A stretch of DNA of 64,000 nt. It comes from Verrucomicrobiales bacterium (GTDB lineage Bacteria; Verrucomicrobiota; Verrucomicrobiia; Limisphaerales; CAIMTB01). The position numbers and the translations under genes were made by a program. This document shows, piece by piece, positions 54,333 through 62,496 of this stretch (the stretch's first letter is position 1; each line of letters begins with the position of its first letter). The DNA is taken from NCBI GenBank assembly GCA_016795425.1, contig JAEUHG010000005.1, positions 1-64,000 on the forward strand, in the 5' to 3' direction. The notes below the pieces were generated by a model. It worked only from the letters and a program-made list of their open reading frames with translations, searched no databases and was not told the DNA's origin.

Positions 54333-55442
54333 ATGCCTCGCAACAGCACCACCCCCAGGGTGTTCGTCGCCGCGACGCGAATGAACGATGGGAAGACGAC
54401 GACCGCGCTGGGCTTGGTTTCGGCGCTTCGCCAGCACCATCCGCGCATCGGCTACATCAAACCCGTCGGCCAGCGCTTCGTGGAGATCGAAGAACAGAAG
54501 ATCGACGAGGACTCGGTCCTGATGCAGCGCGTGTACCAGATCGAGGCACCGCTGGTGGACATGAGTCCCATCGCGGTCGAACCGGATTTTACGCGCCGCT
54601 ATCTCGAAAGCTCGAACATCGACACCCTGGTTCGCCGCATTGAAAAGGCCTTTGATAGGGTGGCATGGGAAAAGGACTTCGTGGTTTGCGAAGGCACCGG
54701 GCATGCCGGCGTCGGTTCGGTGTTTGACTTGTCGAATGCCACCGTGGCCCGTCTCCTGGGAGCCAAGGTGATCATTGTCACCCAAGGCGGCATTGGACGC
54801 CCCATCGACGAGGTGGCGTTGAACCAGGCGCTGTTCGAGAAGGAAGGCGTGCAGATCATCGGTGTCATCCTCAACAAGGTGCTGCCCGACAAGATCGAGA
54901 GCATCGCCAAGTTTGTCCGCAAGGGGCTCAAGCGCCGCGGTCTCGATCTCCTGGGAACCATTCCGCATCAACCGCTGCTCTCGAGTCCGACGGTGGCCGC
55001 CATCCGTGAAGAGTTGGAGGCCGACTTGTTGAATTCCAACATTGGGTTGAATTGCATCGTCGATCGCGTGGTGGTGGGGGCGATGAGTGTGCATCACGCC
55101 ATGCACCATTTCACCCCGGGTGCCCTGGTGATCGCCCCGGGGGATCGCGAGGACATTCTGCTGGCGGCCGGGGCCGCCCTGAATCGGTCGGATTCCTCGA
55201 AGACGCTGGCGGGCATCATTCTTACCGACAATATCCGTCCCTCGGCGCCGGTGATGCGGGTGGTGAGGGATATGCCGTTTCCAGTGCTGCTGGCGGAAGG
55301 CGACAGTTACCAGGTGGCCGCAAAGGTCCATGATTTGACGATCAAGACCAGGCCGGCCGATACCGAGAAGATTCAGATGATTCGCGACATGGTCAGCCAG
55401 CACGTCGACGTGCCGGCGATTCTCGACCATCTCAAGTCCTAA
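54333..55442 (+). CDS. P-loop/DRTGG protein equivalent to the N-terminal half of long Pta
   Basis: 369 residues. Residues 1-215: a dethiobiotin-synthetase/CobB-like P-loop ATPase (ATRMNDGKTTTALGLVSAL). Residues 215-330: a DRTGG domain (MHHFTPGALVIAPGDRED). Together these are the regulatory N-terminus of E. coli-type Pta. Being next to catalytic pta, it probably regulates or complexes with it. The ATG at 54333 is preferred; the GTG at 54318 that overlaps the pta stop is the alternative. Confidence 0.88.
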   Translation: MPRNSTTPRVFVAATRMNDGKTTTALGLVSALRQHHPRIGYIKPVGQRFVEIEEQKIDEDSVLMQRVYQIEAPLVDMSPIAVEPDFTRRYLESSNIDTLVRRIEKAFDRVAWEKDFVVCEGTGHAGVGSVFDLSNATVARLLGAKVIIVTQGGIGRPIDEVALNQALFEKEGVQIIGVILNKVLPDKIESIAKFVRKGLKRRGLDLLGTIPHQPLLSSPTVAAIREELEADLLNSNIGLNCIVDRVVVGAMSVHHAMHHFTPGALVIAPGDREDILLAAGAALNRSDSSKTLAGIILTDNIRPSAPVMRVVRDMPFPVLLAEGDSYQVAAKVHDLTIKTRPADTEKIQMIRDMVSQHVDVPAILDHLKS

Positions 55443-55503
55443 GCGCCCGTTGCGGCAGCGTGTCCGAGGTTCCCGCATTTGACCCGACGTTTTCTTCCGA
55501 CGC

Positions 55504-56607
55504 ATGAGCTCTCTCGCACTCAATCCATCCTTATCCCAACTTCCGGTCTACCAGCCCGGTCGGCCCATCGAAGAAGTCGCGCGCGAATTGGGCCTGCCCG
55601 CCGCGGACATCATCAAAGTGGCGTCGAATGAGAATCCACTTGGCCCGTCGCCGCGGGCGATTGCGGCGATGCAGCGGATCCTTCCGCACCTGCACCTGTA
55701 TCCGGACGGAAATGCCTTCTATCTCAAGCAACGGCTGGCGGAGCGATTGGGGTTGAGGCCGGGGCATTTGATCCTGGGCAACGGTTCGAACGAAATCATC
55801 GAGTTCGTCGGCCACGCATTGATGCGACCCGGCGCGGACGTGGTGGTGTCGCAATACTGCTTCGCGATCTATCCCATCATCGCAGCGATGATGGGGGCGC
55901 GGGTGATCACCGTTCCAGCGAAGGCTTACGGTCACGACCTGGCCGCCATGCGTCAGGCCATCACACCCTCGACCTCCGTGGTATTCGTGGCGAATCCCAA
56001 TAATCCAACCGGTACGTTGGCGTCCCCCGAGTCGGTTTTGGAGTTGGTGGAGTCGGTGCCGGCGAACGTGCTCCTGGTCATGGACGAAGCCTACTTCGAA
56101 TTCCTCGACGAGCCGTTGGATCTGATCCCGATGATTCGCGAGGGCAAGAGGCCGAACCTTCTGTTGATGCGGACTTTTTCGAAGATCTACGGCCTGGCTG
56201 GTCTTCGCCTCGGTTACGGCATTGGCATGCCCGAATTGGTGTCGTCGCTGGAGAAGGTGCGGCAGCCCTTCAACATCAACTCCCTGGCACAGGCGGCTGC
56301 CCTGGCGGCATTGGACGATAGCGATCACATGTGGAAGACGCGGGAGAACAACCGCGAGGGCCGAGCACTCCTGACGAAGGAACTCTCCGCCCTGGGATTG
56401 GAGGTTGTTCCGTCTGCAGCAAACTTTGTCCTGGTCAAAGTGGGCGACGGACAGCGGGTCTTCACGGAATTGCAGCGACGCGGTGTGATCGCGCGGCCGA
56501 TGGGGGGGTATCAACTGCCTGAATTCATCCGCATCTCCATTGGGACTGCCGCCGAGAACGCCCGTTGCCTCGCTGGGCTCAGCGAGATTCTGAAAAAGGA
56601 CAGTTAG
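55504..56607 (+). CDS. hisC: Histidinol-phosphate aminotransferase
   Basis: 367 residues. PLP enzyme that makes histidinol phosphate in histidine synthesis, sometimes also acting on aromatic amino acids. Seen: ASNENPLGPSP near the N-terminus, YPDGNAFYLKQRLA, GNGSNEIIEF, NPNNPTGT, DEAYFEF and the PLP lysine region FSKIYGLAGLRLGYG. The remaining his genes are not near. It lies 61 bp after the DRTGG gene on the same strand. Confidence 0.94.
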   Translation: MSSLALNPSLSQLPVYQPGRPIEEVARELGLPAADIIKVASNENPLGPSPRAIAAMQRILPHLHLYPDGNAFYLKQRLAERLGLRPGHLILGNGSNEIIEFVGHALMRPGADVVVSQYCFAIYPIIAAMMGARVITVPAKAYGHDLAAMRQAITPSTSVVFVANPNNPTGTLASPESVLELVESVPANVLLVMDEAYFEFLDEPLDLIPMIREGKRPNLLLMRTFSKIYGLAGLRLGYGIGMPELVSSLEKVRQPFNINSLAQAAALAALDDSDHMWKTRENNREGRALLTKELSALGLEVVPSAANFVLVKVGDGQRVFTELQRRGVIARPMGGYQLPEFIRISIGTAAENARCLAGLSEILKKDS

Positions 56608-56650
56608 ACGGACGAGGGTGCGGTCCGGAGCCTGGTCTGGGGACGATGCC

Positions 56651-56677
56651 CGTGCCCGATTCCACGCGACGGGCACG
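56651..56677 (+). terminator. Hairpin after hisC
   Basis: CGTGCCCG (56651-56658) pairs perfectly with CGGGCACG (56670-56677) over an 11-nt loop, 43 bp after hisC and in the convergent gap with the lipoate-ligase gene. No U run follows, so termination is uncertain. The rest of the 257-bp gap holds nothing I can name. Confidence 0.35.
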
Positions 56678-56864
56678 CAGGAGACGCGTGGCGCGGTCTG
56701 AGGTCGGCGAGGGAACGATCGGGGATAGAACGCCGCGCGACGCGCTGAGAGTCAGATCTGGTTAGCCGAAGCGCTCTGGCGTGAGCGCGAGGGTCACGGG
56801 ATTCTGGCGGGCCGGATACGTGGGGGAGGGACCCGAGAACCGGGAGGAAGACTTCGGATCGGTT

Positions 56865-57551
56865 TCAACGCCGCTCGTGATACGACGCTTGCGAATACTT
56901 CTCGGCGACCAAGGACTCCGCGATGACGTCGGTCCCGAGGGCTTGGGATTCGATCCGGGCGCCCGAGAAATACAGCGCCGGCAAGACCTCCAACATCGCC
57001 GCTTGCCACAAACCTCGTCCTACTCCCGGCGGTGGCGGTTGCACCGAACCTTGGATCAGGAGTCCCGACTTGTTCCGGCGCTGCGCGGCCCCCGCGATCT
57101 TGCGTCCGTGCCACAGTACGTCGAATTGCTCGTAGCCCACAAAGCATTGTCCGGGGGCATCTTTGCGGCAGCACGGCGCCAGCTCGGTGGGAATGTCGAG
57201 CCGGGCGAAGGCGGCCACGATCCAGGCGTGCATCGCACGGTAACTTTCGACGGCGCGCAGATGGTACCAGGCGTGACCGGGAGGGATCACCAGGGAGTAG
57301 GTCCAATCAGCGAGGTGCGGGACGATGCCGCCACCCGTGGGTCGACGCAGGAGCGGGCGAACCCGCGTGAGCTGGGCAACCTCGGCGTAACGTTGGGAGT
57401 AGCCGAAAGTCACTGCGGGTTCCGACCATCCATAAAAGCGTAACACTGCGGTTCCACGGGAGGGAGCGTCCAGCAGCAGGGCCTCGTCGAACGCCATGTT
57501 CCAGACCGGCGGGCATAGGCCCGAATCCAAGGTGACCAGAGGCGAGAGCAT
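56865..57551 (-). CDS. Lipoate-protein ligase/octanoyltransferase-like protein
   Basis: 228 residues: catalytic domain only, without the C-terminal domain of LplA. Seen: FYGWSEPAVTFGYSQ, the RRPTGGGIVPH motif, and the lysine motif HGRKIAGAAQRRNK. The family attaches lipoate or octanoate to lipoyl domains; ligase (LplA) and LipM-type transferase cannot be told apart. The ATG at 57551 is 5 bp after the nth stop, so both are co-transcribed. Confidence 0.87.
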   Translation of the reverse strand: MLSPLVTLDSGLCPPVWNMAFDEALLLDAPSRGTAVLRFYGWSEPAVTFGYSQRYAEVAQLTRVRPLLRRPTGGGIVPHLADWTYSLVIPPGHAWYHLRAVESYRAMHAWIVAAFARLDIPTELAPCCRKDAPGQCFVGYEQFDVLWHGRKIAGAAQRRNKSGLLIQGSVQPPPPGVGRGLWQAAMLEVLPALYFSGARIESQALGTDVIAESLVAEKYSQASYHERR

Positions 57552-57556
57552 GGCGG

Positions 57557-58213
57557 TCAGTGGACGTTTGCGTTCGAGGGACAAAGTTGCGCCACTTCGC
57601 AGTGCCCGCAGTCGGGCTTCCTGGCGGAACACCTTCGCCGCCCGTGCCAGATCAGCCAATGACTGAACAGGGTCCATTCCTGCGACGGCACCAACTTCAT
57701 GAGCGCCGACTCGATGTGAACCGGGTCCGTTTCGCGGGTGAAGCCCAGGCGTTGGGATAGTCGCGCCACGTGGGTGTCGACCACGACCCCGACGGGGGTG
57801 TCGAAGGCGTTGCCGAGGACGACGTTGGCGGTCTTGCGCCCGACGCCATCCAGTGCGGTGAGTTCGTCCATGGTGGGCGGCACCTGTCCGGCGTGGCGTT
57901 CGACGAGGGCTTGGCAGGCGGCGCGAATATTGCGCGCCTTGTTGCGGAACAAACCGATGCGGCGGATGTCGGCCTCAAGTTGGGCGGGGTCCGCGTTGGC
58001 AAAATCGGCGGCCGACTTGTACTTGGCGAAAAGCTCGGCGGTGACGAGGTTCACCTGCTTATCGGAGCACTGGGCGGAAAGAATGGTCGCGATCAGCAGT
58101 TCCAGGGGATTGCGAAAGTTGAGTTCACAATGCGCGTCCGGGTAGGTGTCGCGCAGAATTTGACTGATCCTGCGCACGCGCTCGGCGCGGACGATGGCGG
58201 ATTCGCGGGGCAT
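57557..58213 (-). CDS. nth: Endonuclease III
   Basis: 218 residues. Base-excision repair glycosylase/AP lyase for oxidised pyrimidines. Seen: LIATILSAQCSDKQVN, the helix-hairpin-helix ALDGVGRKTANVVLG with the catalytic Lys, the Asp in VVDTHVARLSQRLG, and the [4Fe-4S] loop with C-x6-C-x2-C-x5-C spacing at the C-terminus. The ATG at 58213 gives the family N-terminus; an in-frame start at 58255 is less likely. Upstream is the kamA stop, 92 bp away on the same strand. Confidence 0.95.
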   Translation of the reverse strand: MPRESAIVRAERVRRISQILRDTYPDAHCELNFRNPLELLIATILSAQCSDKQVNLVTAELFAKYKSAADFANADPAQLEADIRRIGLFRNKARNIRAACQALVERHAGQVPPTMDELTALDGVGRKTANVVLGNAFDTPVGVVVDTHVARLSQRLGFTRETDPVHIESALMKLVPSQEWTLFSHWLIWHGRRRCSARKPDCGHCEVAQLCPSNANVH

Positions 58214-58305
58214 TCCTGGGACGGTCCGTCGGGAGGGCGCAGCGTTGAGACGCAAAGTCCACGTTTGCCGGGATGTCGGTCGTCGCGCCCGGACCTCGGC
58301 AAATG

Positions 58306-59559
58306 CTACAGTTCCTCGTGTCGGCCCGGGTCGGTGCCGGAAGATTCGCGGACGAGAATTCGTCCGTCTTCATCCTCGGGGTATTCGAACACCTTGCCCT
58401 CGAAGTTGCGGATCACGACGCGCTCTCGGTTGTGGCTCAGGACGTATTCCGGGTTTATGGGAACCTTGCCGCCGCCGCCTGGGGCATCGATGACAAATTG
58501 AGGTACGGCATAGCCCGTCGTGTGTCCGCGCAGTTGCTGGATGATGTCGATGCCGCGGCGGACGCTAGCCCGCAGGTGGGCGGATCCGGCGATCAAATCG
58601 CACTGGTAGACATAGTAGGGCCGGACGCGGCACATGAGGAGCTTCTGTACATGCGCCTTCATGATTTCCGGGTTGTCATTGACGTCCTTGAGCAGGACGG
58701 ACTGGTTGCCCAGAGGAATGCCGGCATCGGCGAGTCGGCCGAGGGCATCCCGCACTTCCGCGGTGAGCTCGCGCGGGTGATTGGAGTGGATGCTGATGAA
58801 CAGCGGATGGAACTGGCGCAGCATCGTGCACAGTTCAGGCGTGATTCGCTGCGGCAGGAAGACCGGGATCCGGGTGCCTATGCGCAGGAACTCGATGTGA
58901 GGGATCGCGCGCAGTCGACCCAGGAGGTATTCGAGTTTCTCGTCCGAGAAGAGCAGGGGATCGCCCCCGCTCAGCAGGACGTCGCGAATCTCGGAATGCC
59001 GCGCGATGTAGTCGATCTGGCGATCGAAGTCGGGATGAAAGTCGTAGCCGGTGGCGTTGCTGACCAGTCGGGACCGGGTGCAGTAGCGGCAGTAGGCCGC
59101 GCAACGGTCGGTGACCAGGAACAGCACGCGGTCGGGATACCGGTGGACAAGGCCGGGGACCGGTGAATGGGCATCCTCGCCGCAGGGATCCTCCATCTCC
59201 CACGGGGATCGGTTCGTTTCCTCAAGGCGTGGAACGACTTGCCGACGGATTGGGCAGTGTTCGTCGGTCGGATCGATCAGGTTGAAGAAGTAGGGCGTGA
59301 TGGCCATGGCGAGCTTGGATTTCGCCAGGATGGCTCCGGCCCGTTCGGAGGCCGTAATTTCCGGCAGCAGTCGCTCGAGTTGTTCGAGCGTGGTGATGCG
59401 GTTCTTGAGCTGCCAGCGCCAGTCATTCCAGTCGGTATCCAAGACCTCCGACCAAGCGCCGCGTCCCGCCGAATGGAAGGCTTTCAATGCCGTATCGGTC
59501 TGCGGGGTGGGTGCCGAAGGAGGCTCCTCGCCTGTCGCCCGAAGCGAATCAGAAGACAT
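58306..59559 (-). CDS. kamA: Lysine 2,3-aminomutase (KamA family)
   Basis: 417 residues, close to the clostridial enzyme (416). Radical SAM and PLP enzyme that converts L-lysine to L-beta-lysine. Radical SAM cluster CAAYCRYCTRSRLV (C-x3-C-x2-C), LLSGGDPLLFSDEKLEYLL, LRIGTRIPVFLPQRIT and the C-terminal VPINPEYVL region. No lysine-fermentation genes are adjacent, so its product may serve as a compatible solute precursor or as the EF-P modification substrate; EF-P modification usually uses the shorter EpmB. It has a well-matched promoter. Confidence 0.92.
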   Translation of the reverse strand: MSSDSLRATGEEPPSAPTPQTDTALKAFHSAGRGAWSEVLDTDWNDWRWQLKNRITTLEQLERLLPEITASERAGAILAKSKLAMAITPYFFNLIDPTDEHCPIRRQVVPRLEETNRSPWEMEDPCGEDAHSPVPGLVHRYPDRVLFLVTDRCAAYCRYCTRSRLVSNATGYDFHPDFDRQIDYIARHSEIRDVLLSGGDPLLFSDEKLEYLLGRLRAIPHIEFLRIGTRIPVFLPQRITPELCTMLRQFHPLFISIHSNHPRELTAEVRDALGRLADAGIPLGNQSVLLKDVNDNPEIMKAHVQKLLMCRVRPYYVYQCDLIAGSAHLRASVRRGIDIIQQLRGHTTGYAVPQFVIDAPGGGGKVPINPEYVLSHNRERVVIRNFEGKVFEYPEDEDGRILVRESSGTDPGRHEEL

Positions 59560-59568
59560 TTACGCGGC

Positions 59569-59597
59569 ACTATTCTAGCGGGTTTCCGGGGTGTCAA
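59569..59597 (-). promoter_or_regulatory. Promoter of kamA
   Basis: On minus: a perfect TTGACA (59592-59597), 17-bp spacer and AATAGT (59569-59574), 9 bp before the ATG at 59559. A shifted -10 (TAGAAT) is a better hexamer with a 14-bp spacer. A start about 7 bp after the -10 would give a nearly leaderless mRNA. Confidence 0.6.
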
Positions 59598-59629
59598 GAA
59601 ACCGGCTGGGCTTGCCCAGTACCCCCTCA

Positions 59630-59881
59630 ACAACGGAGACCCGCCTGCGGCCGGCTCGGGAGGCCTCGGTTGTCCTCCTCGACGGTGTTCACCAGGGTAG
59701 GTCCAACGATGCCTCCGACGACAAAAACTCGATCGTTGGACATCGCCGCGCTGAATGCCCTTCGAGGGCTGATCATGGGCTCGCGGGTGGCCCAGGAGTT
59801 CGCCCCGGGATCAAATTCCTCCACGGCATCGAAGACAATTCTGCTGGGGCCGTCCACGAATCTATTCAGAGTGAGAAGGTT
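59630..59881 (-). pseudogene. Fragment of a Kelch-repeat protein gene
   Basis: About 65-80 codons in one minus-strand frame carry a nearly complete Kelch motif: VEEFDPGANSWATREPM, then RVFVVGGIVG and NTVEED. The spacing and Asp/Trp/Gly-Gly pattern fit a Kelch repeat, but both ends are lost: upstream it enters the CotH gene in another frame, and downstream it breaks after EEDN. It fills most of the 302 bp between kamA and the CotH gene. A remnant of a deleted gene. Confidence 0.6.
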
Positions 59882-61367
59882 GCTGCCCTCCCCACAACCT
59901 CGCTTCCTTGAGTTGGCTGATGAGCAGGGTCGTTCGGCGTGGAAAATAGTCGTTGAGCAACCGTTGAACCTCAGGGCGCCAGTGATCGTCGCGAGTATAG
60001 AGCTCGTAAGGACCTGTCTTGTACGAGTGCGTGTCCCGGCGGTAATCGCCCCAACGCGCCGATTCGGCCACCACCGCGGACTCAATGGCCGTCGCGAGTT
60101 GACGGTAACGGGCTGCCGCACGTCCCGGCGTCAGGACGCCGTCGCCGGTGAGATGCTTCCGCGCGCGTTCGGCGAAGAGTCGCCGGAATTCCGCGTTCTT
60201 TCGCAGCTTGCTGAACAGCCCGGGCGGACTCTCGTCCGCGTCTTGGGACAGCGAACTGTCGGTCGGATTCTCCAGGGTTCGTTCCCCATCCCAGACGAAG
60301 AAGACGAACGGGCCGGCGGGTTGGCGTCGGCGCGCCGCGTACCAGTTCGAGGAACCGTCCCAATCGCCGTTGGCACCATAAGTGTTGAGCAGCATGTAGT
60401 CGGCAAAGGCGGTCAGATCAACGCGTTCCGCCACTTGGGAGTAGGGCTCCGTCTTTTCCAGGTCCGCATTGGCGAGGCGCATCAGTTCTTTCCAGGCGAT
60501 GTCGTCGCCTTCCAGGACGTTGGAGCCATTGCGCACGTCGTAATGACCGGGCTTGCCACCCATGCGCGAGGCGACGAAAGGAGCGGAGGGGCGTTCGACG
60601 ATGTTATAGAGGCCCCAGTAGAGACCGCGAAGGAACAGGTGGACGAACCGGCCTCGCGCCGCCGGATGGCCCATGGCGGCATGGGTGTCCCGCATCCATT
60701 GGTCGCGCAAAAAGTCCCCACGCCGCCGCTCTGCCGCGTCCCAGTGCAGCCAAGTGTTGTTGCAGCCCGCGCGCAGGATGAGTTCGTCGAATTCCCGGGG
60801 TTCATCCTTCCCGAAGAGCGGAAACTCGAATTTCCCGGCGCCGTATCGCTTGCGGAAGATGAGCCGGAACGAGTGCTTTGGGCTCTCCTCGGGACGGCGG
60901 TTCCACCCTCCCTGAATTCGCACCCCGACGGGACAACGGATGAGGGCTGTGCCGTCTTCGCCCACCCATTCCATGATGCCCGCCCGCTCCCAGGCTGAGC
61001 CGGTCTCCAGGGGATGGGAGTAAATGCCGCGGTCTGGACCAAAAAGGTCCGACACCTCGAGATCCATCCGAAGGCTTGGCAAGGAGCGTAGGCCCGCTGT
61101 GAAGGCCTCACGATAGGCCGGATTGCCGGTGATCTCGGGGTCCACCTCGTAATCCGCAGGAACCGGGCGGCCTTCGCGGACCCCCCAGTTGACCGGAAAG
61201 CCGACTGGAGCGGTGCTCTGGCCAATCACTTGGTCGAGGTTGAAAGGTGGGCGTAGCGCCGATGCCTCTGCTGCGGAAAGGCTGAGGCCTGGGCCGGCCA
61301 TCGACAGCGCGAGCCACACCAGCACGGTCAGGTGTTTGTATGGCGAGGCGGACAACCAAGTCGGCAT
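59862..61367 (-). CDS. CotH kinase family protein, small form
   Basis: 501 residues. Signal peptide (LTVLVWLALSMAGPGLSLSA). The CotH fold: VRIQGGWNRRPEESPKHSFR, FPLFGKDEPREFDELILRAG, LYWGLYNIVERP, the catalytic-type Asn-rich NGDWDGSSNW and FFVWDGERTLEN. Unlike most relatives it lacks lamin-tail and chitobiase-like modules. Start at the ATG before PTWLSASPYKH. Its upstream side lies 64 bp from the RAYT element, so its native promoter may have been replaced. Predicted exported protein-kinase-like enzyme. Confidence 0.88.
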   Translation of the reverse strand: MPTWLSASPYKHLTVLVWLALSMAGPGLSLSAAEASALRPPFNLDQVIGQSTAPVGFPVNWGVREGRPVPADYEVDPEITGNPAYREAFTAGLRSLPSLRMDLEVSDLFGPDRGIYSHPLETGSAWERAGIMEWVGEDGTALIRCPVGVRIQGGWNRRPEESPKHSFRLIFRKRYGAGKFEFPLFGKDEPREFDELILRAGCNNTWLHWDAAERRRGDFLRDQWMRDTHAAMGHPAARGRFVHLFLRGLYWGLYNIVERPSAPFVASRMGGKPGHYDVRNGSNVLEGDDIAWKELMRLANADLEKTEPYSQVAERVDLTAFADYMLLNTYGANGDWDGSSNWYAARRRQPAGPFVFFVWDGERTLENPTDSSLSQDADESPPGLFSKLRKNAEFRRLFAERARKHLTGDGVLTPGRAAARYRQLATAIESAVVAESARWGDYRRDTHSYKTGPYELYTRDDHWRPEVQRLLNDYFPRRTTLLISQLKEARLWGGQQPSHSE

Positions 61368-61430
61368 GACTTTGATCTTGAAACAGGGCGCTCCCAAGGT
61401 CGATCCCCCACGCTGGCACTCCTTCCCGTC

Positions 61431-61458
61431 AATGGGGTCACATCTATATTTTTGATAT
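61431..61458 (+). repeat. Left terminal inverted repeat of the RAYT element
   Basis: Begins AATGGGGTCACATCTA and continues T-rich to GATAT. It pairs with 62525-62552, differing at two bases. The transposase stop codon (61444-61446) lies inside it. Confidence 0.85.
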
Positions 61459-62496
61459 TTCTTTCACCACCCGACGGACGAACGTCGCGCAATCGGAGTC
61501 GTGCAAGATACGTGCTTGGATTCGTTTCACTCCCTGTGCTGCCGCTTGATATCGCAGTGTTGGAATCCGGTGGTAGACTTCCGACAAACCATATCCGGCG
61601 TGCCGCACGGCCAGGTAAAGAACCGCGTCTCGTGTCCAGTCTCCGTGTCGCTCGATTGCTTGCTCCCATCTCATCCCGCACTGCTTTTCCGCCAGGTTCA
61701 CCAGCCGTTCCCACGGGATCCTCGTGGCACGCGCCAACGCGCGGGCTTCGGTTTGCTCGTCAGGATTAGCGCGAGCCTTTGCGAGTAGATCTTGGGCGTA
61801 GTCGAGATCTCCCAACACGAGGCCTCCGATTATTCCCGCCCACGGATCCTCCAGTTTTCCGTGACGGATCGGCGCCTCGGTGTACGCCCGCACGGCTGCC
61901 GTCCATTCTTTTCGGTTACGACCACCGTTTGCCCGTTGTACCCATCCGGTTTCCATCCACTTAGGCGCGGGTTGTAGACCTCCGTAAACTCGCCAAGAGC
62001 TCCATGCGTACGAGTCCAAAGTGTTCAGCCGTCGCGCAATAAGTTCCGTTCCAGGATCAGGAACTTCGGCGACTCTAGCCCTGCGTTGATCCTCCTTGGA
62101 CAGCCCAAGACCGGAAATGCGAACTGGATTGAGATGCAGGTAACGGGCCACCTCGGGCACTTTGGCGGAATCCTGAATGTGGATCGCCTTGAAACGACCC
62201 TGGAATAGGTGGCCACAGGTTTGGTGGGCCCAGTTGAATCGCATCGCATAGGTCAGCTGTAACCATTGGATTGTCCGACTTAGGTTGGATTGAAGTGGCC
62301 TGATCAGCAGATGGTAATGATTGTCCATGAGGACGAACGCGTGCACTTCAATGCGAAAGCGCTTCGGCAGTTCGGCGAGGCGCCCCAGAAAAGCACGGCG
62401 GTCATCGTCGTTGATGAAGATGGCATCCCGCCGATTACCGCGGTTCACCACGTGAAACCAGCCGCCGGGGACCTCAATGCGCAAGGGCCGAGCCAT
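61444..62496 (-). CDS. REP-associated tyrosine transposase (Y1/HUH)
   Basis: 350 residues. Family N-terminus ARPLRIEVPGGWFHVVNRG, metal-binding HUH motif in LMDNHYHLLI, catalytic Tyr region VARYLHLNPVR. The C-terminal half includes a helix-turn-helix-like segment (RDAVLYLAVRHAGYGLSE) resembling a DnaA-type domain seen in longer RAYTs. Cuts and joins single strands at hairpin sites. The ATG at 62496 starts the conserved ARPLRI sequence; a TTG at 62523 is also in frame. Confidence 0.9.
   Translation of the reverse strand: MARPLRIEVPGGWFHVVNRGNRRDAIFINDDDRRAFLGRLAELPKRFRIEVHAFVLMDNHYHLLIRPLQSNLSRTIQWLQLTYAMRFNWAHQTCGHLFQGRFKAIHIQDSAKVPEVARYLHLNPVRISGLGLSKEDQRRARVAEVPDPGTELIARRLNTLDSYAWSSWRVYGGLQPAPKWMETGWVQRANGGRNRKEWTAAVRAYTEAPIRHGKLEDPWAGIIGGLVLGDLDYAQDLLAKARANPDEQTEARALARATRIPWERLVNLAEKQCGMRWEQAIERHGDWTRDAVLYLAVRHAGYGLSEVYHRIPTLRYQAAAQGVKRIQARILHDSDCATFVRRVVKEISKI

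Noticed and set aside
59862-60121. Kelch frame continuing as a 164-codon gene from 60121
   Set aside because: The first 80 codons are antiparallel-frame noise over the CotH gene; only the Kelch-like part after about 59881 is convincing, and it is broken.
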